A stretch of 5,133 bases of DNA, taken from positions 1-5,133 of the forward strand of contig JAUHXB010000113.1 in NCBI GenBank assembly GCA_030427215.1, in the 5' to 3' direction. A program made the translations under genes and the position numbers. Positions 1-5,133 of this stretch are shown piece after piece. The notes beneath the pieces are model-generated. The model searched no databases, was not told the origin of the DNA, and worked only from the letters and a program-made list of their open reading frames with translations. Position 1 is the first letter of the stretch. Each line of letters begins with the position of its first letter. The stretch comes from Alphaproteobacteria bacterium. Lineage in GTDB: Bacteria; Pseudomonadota; Alphaproteobacteria; Micavibrionales; UBA1664.

Positions 1-782
1 ACATAATCGTCTGTGGTCGCTTCATATTCAACGCGTATATCCGCGTCGGATATTGCTGGTAAATTCGCCTTCGCCATGTCAATGGTCATTGACCCAACCG
101 AAAAAACGCGTTCTTCCATGATTGTAAATTCATCTGGGTTATTAATGTAATAGGCCCTTAGATCATCATCACTCAATGCAATGTCATCGGCCAGCTTATC
201 TGCTGATATGGTGTAAATAATACCACTTCGTCGTTCTGCGTTGATCCGTTTTTCAACATCAGACACATATTGGGGGACGTAATTGGTAACAGCTTTTGGC
301 AAGTCAGTCATGATATTCGCCGTCATATCGGCTTGTATAGATTGCGTTAAGCCTTGTTCGCTAAGTCCCTGCGCCCTCATAATCATCTCTATTTCATCGC
401 GAGATCGATCACCAAAAAGGGATTTTAATTGTTTTGCGATTTCTTCGTCAGACAATCGAATATTTAAATCTTGAGAGGCATGTTGGGCCAAGGCGGCATT
501 AACCCTGGCGTTCAAATACACTTTGCCAAGGCCAAGCTGATAAGCTTCTTCAACAGTTAAATCACTCTGGCTTGCAAAAGATCTGAAGCCACGATCAAAT
601 TCCCGAATATCAATTTTGATATCACCAACTTCTGCCAAGGTTGTCCCGCGTGCGCCACCTGTGAAATATCCACCAACATCGGTAAAAACTAATCCTCCAA
701 CGGCAAAGAATATAAATCCACCAAGGATGAATTTCATAAATCTGCTTTCTTTTGCGGCGATGCGCAGGGCTTCCATTGCCAT
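1..782 (-). CDS. ppiD: PpiD/SurA-type periplasmic peptidyl-prolyl isomerase, N-terminal part (cut by window edge)
   Basis: This is an open minus-strand frame of 260 complete codons that continues past the left edge. The start at 782 (MAMEALRIAAKES...) is chosen because AAGGA at 796-792 lies nine bases upstream. A short cytoplasmic N-terminus is followed by one membrane segment at about residues 17-34 (KFILGGFIFFAVGGLVF), the inner-membrane anchor typical of PpiD. Residues 50-60 (AEVGDIKIDIREF) match the opening of the SurA_N-type chaperone domain, and a helical, charged region runs to about residue 180. Residues 205-230 (DDLRAYYINNPDEFTIMEERVFSV) match the family pattern leading towards the rotamase domain, which would lie outside the window. 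In the family this protein binds unfolded envelope proteins as they leave the Sec translocon. It is transcribed divergently from tpiA. The family is fairly certain. The exact symbol is less so, because the catalytic domain is not visible. Confidence 0.85.
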   Translation of the reverse strand, partial: MAMEALRIAAKESRFMKFILGGFIFFAVGGLVFTDVGGYFTGGARGTTLAEVGDIKIDIREFDRGFRSFASQSDLTVEEAYQLGLGKVYLNARVNAALAQHASQDLNIRLSDEEIAKQLKSLFGDRSRDEIEMIMRAQGLSEQGLTQSIQADMTANIMTDLPKAVTNYVPQYVSDVEKRINAERRSGIIYTISADKLADDIALSDDDLRAYYINNPDEFTIMEERVFSVGSMTIDMAKANLPAISDADIRVEYEATTDDY

Positions 783-818
783 TTTGACTTGTCCTTATTT
801 CATGTTTAATGTGGCGTA

Positions 819-846
819 ATCATAATTCAAATAACAAAGGACGCAA
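819..846 (-). promoter_or_regulatory. Candidate ppiD promoter in the ppiD/tpiA divergent gap
   Basis: The 76-bp gap 783-858 must carry control signals for both divergent genes. On the minus strand TATGAT (824-819) matches five of six bases of the -10 consensus. TTGCGT (846-841) lies 16 bases upstream, with only its TTG matching a -35. Transcription would start near 812, about 30 bases before the ppiD start. For tpiA on the plus strand, TTGACT (784-789) is a good -35 but has no good -10 at normal spacing: TTTAAT at 805-810 gives only 15 bases. These are eye-made matches to a sigma-70 consensus and are weak evidence. Confidence 0.25.
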
Positions 847-849
847 GGG
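845..849 (+). promoter_or_regulatory. Ribosome binding site of tpiA
   Basis: AAGGG lies nine bases before the ATG at 859 and supports that start. A second purine-rich stretch, AAAGGA at 836-841, is too distant to serve this ATG. Confidence 0.6.
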
Positions 850-858
850 CATAAACAA

Positions 859-1575
859 ATGAAAAAATTAATCGCGGGCAATTGGAAATTGAATGGATCG
901 TTTGATATGACGAATGAGTTTGATCAGGCCATGGCTGATTGTGCTGATCATGTTGAATGGCTTATTTGTCCACCCGCCCCATATATTGTTAATATTGAAA
1001 ACACAGCAAGAGGCGCGCAAGATTGCTCCACTAATGATAATGGTGCTTATACAGGCGAAATATCTGCGGCCATGTTATCCGATATTGGGTGTGATTATTG
1101 TATTGTGGGGCATTCAGAGCGCCGTGCGAATCACTCCGAGACCAACGAAATGGTAAGGGAAAAGGCAGAGCAATTATTAGTAAATAACATTACTGCAATC
1201 ATTTGTGTCGGTGAAACATTGGATCAACGCGAAGCAGGACAGGCCAATGTCGTTGTTACCGATCAAATTAAAAACTCTATGCCTGCCATGGCGACGGCTG
1301 ATAACGTTGTGATTGCCTATGAACCTGTCTGGGCAATTGGAACAGGAAAGGCGGCAACGGTAAACGATGTTACCACCATGCATGCAATGATTCGCGATTT
1401 ATTGAAATCCACACTGGACACAGGCGCGGAAATGCGTATTCTTTACGGCGGTTCAGTAAAGCCTAGTAATGCGTCTGAATTATTGAATTTAGACAATGTT
1501 GATGGCGCATTAATTGGGGGGGCAAGCCTTAAAATTGAGGATTTCTTAGTCATTGGAAACGCAGTTAACAGTTAA
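859..1575 (+). CDS. tpiA: Triosephosphate isomerase
   Basis: This cytoplasmic enzyme of glycolysis and gluconeogenesis interconverts dihydroxyacetone phosphate and glyceraldehyde 3-phosphate. The sequence has the whole TIM signature set. N8 and K10 lie in GNWKLNG, and the electrophile H85 is in VGHSERR, with the conserved E94 after it. C116 is in ICVGET, the catalytic base E155 is in AYEPVWAIGTGK with the mobile loop following, and phosphate-binding glycines lie in YGGSV (196-200) and GALIGGAS (216-223). At 238 residues it is slightly shorter than the common length of about 250, but no core element is missing. The start is supported by AAGGG nine bases upstream. It is the first gene of a tightly spaced tpiA-secG-pyrG run and is divergent from ppiD. 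The residue functions are family knowledge; their presence is read directly from the translation. Confidence 0.98.
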   Translation: MKKLIAGNWKLNGSFDMTNEFDQAMADCADHVEWLICPPAPYIVNIENTARGAQDCSTNDNGAYTGEISAAMLSDIGCDYCIVGHSERRANHSETNEMVREKAEQLLVNNITAIICVGETLDQREAGQANVVVTDQIKNSMPAMATADNVVIAYEPVWAIGTGKAATVNDVTTMHAMIRDLLKSTLDTGAEMRILYGGSVKPSNASELLNLDNVDGALIGGASLKIEDFLVIGNAVNS

Positions 1576-1595
1576 AGTATAAAGTTAGAAAAACC

Positions 1596-1931
1596 ATGGA
1601 AACAGTTATATTAGTTATACATCTTATTCTTGCCTTGTCGATCATTGGGCTTGTTCTTGTTCAACGTTCAAGCGGCGGTGGGTTAGGCATTGGCGGCGGT
1701 GGTGGTATGGGGGACTTTGCTTCCGCTCGTGGAACGGCCAACACTTTAACAAAACTCACAACTTATTTCGCGATTGCATTTTTCGCCACATCCTTAACAT
1801 TGGGATATATGGCGGGACATCGCGGCGATGATGGTGTTTTAGATGCATTCGAAAACGCCGTTGAAGCCGAAATCGAAGTGCCTGTTGAAGCAACACCTGT
1901 TATTGAACCCGAAGTTCCTGTTGGAGAATAA
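1596..1931 (+). CDS. secG: Sec translocon subunit SecG
   Basis: SecG is the small accessory subunit of the SecYEG inner-membrane channel and assists SecA-driven export. This 111-residue protein has the expected form. Membrane segment one is at about residues 3-22, followed by the family hallmark LVLVQRSSGGGLGIGGG and a glycine-rich cytoplasmic loop ending in FASARGTANTLTKLT. Membrane segment two is at about residues 56-73. The tail (about 76-111) is acidic and rich in Val, Pro and Glu, with a loosely repeated E-V-P-V pattern; such tails vary widely between SecG proteins. The gene starts 20 bases after the tpiA stop. No clear Shine-Dalgarno is present (only AAGTTAG-like purines), so translation may depend on coupling to tpiA. 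The run of glycine codons makes a locally G-rich stretch at about 1670-1712 without breaking the frame. Confidence 0.95.
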   Translation: METVILVIHLILALSIIGLVLVQRSSGGGLGIGGGGGMGDFASARGTANTLTKLTTYFAIAFFATSLTLGYMAGHRGDDGVLDAFENAVEAEIEVPVEATPVIEPEVPVGE

Positions 1932-1965
1932 ATTGCATATTTTTTGAATTTGCCTTTGCGTTTAA

Positions 1966-3645
<1,680 letters not shown>

Positions 3646-3687
3646 TGAAAAACCGTTAATCACATTTCATTTCGAATTTGATCTATT

Positions 3688-3705
3688 CGTTAAACTATAT
3701 TAACG
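3688..3705. repeat. CGTTAA / TTAACG inverted repeat upstream of the FliL-like gene
   Basis: The 120-bp gap 3646-3765 contains a perfect 6-bp inverted repeat, CGTTAA-ACTATA-TTAACG. A further direct copy of CGTTAA lies at 3654-3659. The repeat contains two TTAA words six bases apart. This resembles, but does not match, the TTAA-N7-TTAA site of the alphaproteobacterial regulator CtrA. The position, 60-78 bases before the next ATG, suits an operator or promoter element. A TATATT at 3696-3701 inside the repeat could be a -10, but no convincing -35 is seen. The repeat itself is certain; its function is a guess. Confidence 0.35.
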
Positions 3706-3765
3706 TAACTAGTAGATACTTGAGTCTATTAGGGAATTTTACTGTCAAAATTAGGGGCATCATTT

Positions 3766-4188
3766 ATGAAATTATTTTTAACTGCTTTCTTTAGCCTATG
3801 TTTCGTTATGTCAGTGGCTTCTGTGAATCCATCGTATGCGGCGGATGATAAAGGTAAAGAAGGCGAGCCAACCATTCATTTTATTGAGCTTAATCCTCTT
3901 ATTGTACCTATTATTACCGCTAGGGGGGCAACACAAATGGTTAGTTTGGTCGTAGCTGTTGAGGTAGATTCTCAGGAAAAAGCAGACAAAGTTACTAAAT
4001 TTTCACCGCGTCTTACAGATGCCTATTTGAGTGATCTCTACGGCGCTTTTGCCCACAAGGCCCCAGAAAATGGTATTATTCCAATTTCATACGTGAAAGA
4101 ACGGCTTAATAAAACAAGTGGCAAAATTCTTGGTGATGAAATCGTTAGCGATGTTCTTGTGCAGGTATTGCAAAGTCGAAGAACGTAA
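3766..4188 (+). CDS. Small exported protein, tentatively FliL-like
   Basis: The protein has 140 residues. The start is supported by AGGGG at 3753-3757, eight bases upstream. Residues 1-25 form a classical signal peptide: MK, then a hydrophobic core at about 3-20, then NPSYA before ADDKGKEGE, with likely cleavage near A25. The mature part is soluble, so a periplasmic location is inferred. Its core has a beta-rich pattern, FIELNPLIVPIITARGATQMVSL followed by VVAVEV. A segment PRLTDAYLSDLYGAF (81-95) and a C-terminal ILGDEIVSDVLVQVLQSRR (121-139) follow. This order (Leu/Pro motif, strand pair, helix with PR-x-x-DA, final V-L-V-Q segment) recalls the periplasmic domain of FliL, the flagellar basal-body stator-associated protein. 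Typical FliL keeps an uncleaved membrane anchor, however, and no flagellar gene is nearby. It sits alone between pyrG and a tRNA gene. The gene is real with high confidence; the family name is tentative. Confidence 0.8.
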   Translation: MKLFLTAFFSLCFVMSVASVNPSYAADDKGKEGEPTIHFIELNPLIVPIITARGATQMVSLVVAVEVDSQEKADKVTKFSPRLTDAYLSDLYGAFAHKAPENGIIPISYVKERLNKTSGKILGDEIVSDVLVQVLQSRRT

Positions 4189-4224
4189 CTTTTTTACAAA
4201 TTATATAACAGAATGAATTTACAT

Positions 4225-4254
4225 TTGTTAAAAGGGGTGTTAAAACCCTATTCA
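4225..4254 (+). promoter_or_regulatory. Candidate promoter of tRNA-Ser
   Basis: TTGTTA (4225-4230) and TATTCA (4249-4254) are separated by 18 bases. They would start transcription near 4261, a few bases before the mature tRNA 5' end at 4268. Each hexamer matches the sigma-70 consensus at only four of six positions. The placement is what makes it credible. Confidence 0.35.
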
Positions 4255-4267
4255 CAATCACTTTTCC

Positions 4268-4358
4268 GGACAGTTGGCAGAGCGGTTGAATGCACCGGTC
4301 TTGAAAACCGGCATAGGTTTATAGCCTATCCAGGGTTCGAATCCCTGACTGTCCGCCA
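4268..4358 (+). tRNA. tRNA-Ser(UGA)
   Basis: A complete class II tRNA fold can be drawn. The acceptor stem GGACAGT (4268-4274) pairs fully with ACTGTCC (4348-4354). The discriminator is G4355, as usual for serine tRNAs, and CCA is encoded at 4356-4358. The anticodon stem is CCGGT (4295-4299) with ACCGG (4307-4311). The loop CTTGAAA places anticodon TGA at 4302-4304, which reads UCA and related Ser codons. The long variable arm typical of Ser tRNAs is present, with ATAGG (4313-4317) pairing CCTAT (4325-4329). The T-arm is CAGGG-TTCGAAT-CCCTG (4331-4347). No strong terminator hairpin follows. The transcript runs towards the convergent tRNA-Arg gene, with only T-runs at 4378-4382 and 4397-4402 in between. 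Confidence 0.97.
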
Positions 4359-4401
4359 TCTCATCTTTTATTGTTAATTTTTGGGCAAATCATGCGTTTT
4401 T

Positions 4402-4486
<85 letters not shown>

Positions 4487-4496
4487 ATTTAAAACG

Positions 4497-4524
4497 ATTT
4501 TACAGGGATATACTTATCCCACAA
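4497..4524 (-). promoter_or_regulatory. Candidate promoter of tRNA-Arg
   Basis: On the minus strand, TTGTGG (4524-4519) and TAAAAT (4502-4497) are 16 bases apart. The -10 would place the start near 4490, just before the tRNA 5' end at 4486. The -10 matches five of six consensus bases; the -35 matches only TTG. The -35 lies within the T-rich tail of the CBS-gene terminator, so the two signals would overlap. Confidence 0.3.
4505..4520. repeat. Perfect inverted repeat GGGATA-TACT-TATCCC
   Basis: Two 6-bp arms, GGGATA (4505-4510) and TATCCC (4515-4520), are separated by four bases. The repeat fills most of the spacer of the candidate tRNA-Arg promoter and lies directly downstream of the CBS-gene terminator. 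It could be an operator, a second small hairpin of the termination region, or chance. Confidence 0.4.
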
Positions 4525-4555
4525 ACAAAAAGGACGCAAGATATTTGCGCCCTTT
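4523..4555 (-). terminator. Intrinsic terminator of the CBS-domain gene
   Basis: Read on the minus strand, AAAGGGCGCAA (4555-4545) pairs with TTGCGTCCTTT (4539-4529) in an 11-bp stem with one G-U wobble and a 5-base loop. It is followed by an interrupted T tract: TTTTT at 4531-4527, G, then TTT at 4525-4523. It begins 27 bases after the CBS gene stop codon, a normal place for a Rho-independent terminator, and separates that gene from tRNA-Arg. Confidence 0.85.
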
Positions 4556-4582
4556 AAAGTATTTCGTAGTGGTATGTTTAAA

Positions 4583-5023
4583 TTACGCCGCTTGCGCTTT
4601 TTCACGCAATTGCCATGTGATTTGTTGCTCGGCCTGTCCCACATTTTGTGTTTCGGCATATTGCGCCAAATCACCGAATGATACAACACCGACAAGGCGT
4701 TTGTCGCGGTTCATAACGGGCATACGACGAATTTGAAGCTCACCCATATTTTGGCAAATCTCTTCGGCTGTTTGATCGTCATAGCAATAGAATGTTTGCT
4801 GTGACATCGCGTCACGAACTTGCGTTTCCGCAGGGTTTTGATTATTGGCAACCGCGCGCGTCACAATATCACGATCTGTAATCATCCCGATTAAACGGTC
4901 ATTTTCACCAACTGGCAAAAACCCTAAATTTTGTTGCGCCATTGTTTGCGCGGCCTGTGTCAAATTTGTTTCTGGGGATACCCATTCACAATTTGGTGTC
5001 ATGCAATCTTTAATCTGAGTCAT
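4583..5023 (-). CDS. Tandem CBS-domain protein
   Basis: This 146-residue soluble protein consists almost only of a pair of CBS domains (a Bateman module). The first, at about residues 5-62, begins IKDCMTPNCEWVSPETNLTQAAQTM and contains GFLPVGENDRLIGMITDRDIVTRA (34-57). The second, at about 69-125, has VRDAMSQ, AEEICQNMGELQIRRMPVMNRDKRLVGVVSFGDLA. Such pairs bind adenine nucleotides or S-adenosylmethionine and act as cellular energy or stress sensors. The ligand and partner of stand-alone proteins like this one are mostly unknown, and no catalytic domain is attached. A Gln/Ala-rich helical tail (about 126-146) closes the protein. Translation should be strong: AAGGAG lies seven bases before the ATG. 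The gene follows, by 68 bp on the same strand, the end of a probable ABC ATPase gene, and ends in a clear terminator. Confidence 0.92.
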   Translation of the reverse strand: MTQIKDCMTPNCEWVSPETNLTQAAQTMAQQNLGFLPVGENDRLIGMITDRDIVTRAVANNQNPAETQVRDAMSQQTFYCYDDQTAEEICQNMGELQIRRMPVMNRDKRLVGVVSFGDLAQYAETQNVGQAEQQITWQLREKAQAA

Positions 5024-5030
5024 GTTATCT

Positions 5031-5036
5031 CTCCTT
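5031..5036 (-). promoter_or_regulatory. Strong Shine-Dalgarno of the CBS-domain gene
   Basis: On the minus strand GAAGGAGAG precedes the ATG at 5023, with the AAGGAG core seven bases away. It is the best ribosome binding site in the window and fixes the start. The upstream gap has TTGAAC (5083-5078) as a possible -35, but no good -10 at normal spacing. Confidence 0.75.
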
Positions 5037-5091
5037 CGTTATGGTTCACTAACACTAAAGCATGAAAGTGGAAGAAAGTTCAAATTTAATT

Positions 5092-5133
5092 TTAAGCATT
5101 ATCCGCGCGGGTGAGTTGGAGGAAGACATCTTC
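5092..5133 (-). CDS. C-terminal 13 codons of an upstream gene, possibly an ABC transporter ATPase
   Basis: From the right edge the minus strand reads EDVFLQLTRADNA and then TAA (5094-5092). The motif (L)EDVFL-x-LT close to the C-terminus is characteristic of ATP-binding subunits of ABC-2-type export systems, where the protein commonly ends a few residues after it. Only 13 residues are visible, so the family call is tentative, but the match and the in-frame stop make a real gene end likely. The gene would lie upstream of the CBS protein on the same strand, 68 bp away, and might share its transcript. Confidence 0.5.
   Translation of the reverse strand, partial: EDVFLQLTRADNA

Noticed and set aside
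283..819. Two plus-strand open frames (283-474 and 616-819).
   Set aside because: They are antisense to ppiD, which has a signal-anchor, recognisable family motifs and a ribosome binding site; the plus-strand products have no family features.
836..847. The 12-mer AAAGGACGCAAG occurs before tpiA (836-847) and again within the CBS-gene terminator (4529-4540).
   Set aside because: One shared 12-mer is about what chance gives in a 5-kb window. One copy is part of a hairpin and the other of a purine-rich leader, so no common function is suggested.
1670..1712. G-rich, repetitive stretch within secG.
   Set aside because: It simply encodes the glycine-rich loop common to SecG proteins; the frame is intact.
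4172..4195. Possible weak terminator at the end of the exported-protein gene: AAAGT pairing ACTTT, followed by six T.
   Set aside because: The stem has five mostly A-T pairs plus a bulge and overlaps the stop codon. It is too weak to call without a folding energy.
4231..4249. Hairpin-like AAAGGGGTGTTAAAACCCT upstream of tRNA-Ser.
   Set aside because: Only about four or five base pairs form and no T-run follows. It lies in the spacer of the candidate tRNA promoter.

Overview
The window is an ordinary housekeeping stretch of a bacterial chromosome, most likely from a moderately AT-rich alphaproteobacterium. The evidence is the divergent pair ppiD / tpiA-secG-pyrG, an arrangement I know from alphaproteobacteria, and the character of the TIM, SecG and CTP synthase proteins. 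Genus cannot be assigned from sequence alone. I find no prophage, insertion sequence, CRISPR array or defence system.

Layout. Bases 1-782 (minus) hold the N-terminal 260 residues of a PpiD/SurA-type periplasmic folding factor that runs off the left edge. A 76-bp divergent gap follows. Three plus-strand genes then look like one operon: tpiA (859-1575), secG (20 bp further on) and pyrG (61 bp further on, with no canonical Shine-Dalgarno at its start). After a 120-bp gap with a short inverted repeat comes a small exported protein (3766-4188) that I read tentatively as FliL-like. Next are two convergent tRNA genes, tRNA-Ser(UGA) on plus and tRNA-Arg(CCG) on minus, 51 bp apart. On the minus strand, upstream of tRNA-Arg, lies a two-CBS-domain protein (4583-5023) that ends in a clear intrinsic terminator. 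At the right edge are the last 13 codons of another minus-strand gene, which resemble the C-terminus of an ABC transporter ATPase.

The genes cover unrelated basic functions: glycolysis (TpiA), Sec-dependent export (SecG), CTP synthesis (PyrG), envelope protein folding (PpiD), translation (two tRNAs), probable nucleotide sensing (CBS protein) and an envelope protein of unknown role. SecG, PpiD and the signal-peptide protein all relate to export, but only the first three plus-strand genes are spaced like an operon.

The points worth a second look are small. They are a 9-codon mini-ORF whose stop overlaps the pyrG start; the exported FliL-like protein and its promoter-region repeat; a C-A mismatch in the tRNA-Arg acceptor stem; a tRNA-Arg trailer complementary to the tRNA's own D-arm; and a perfect 16-bp inverted repeat between tRNA-Arg and the CBS-gene terminator.
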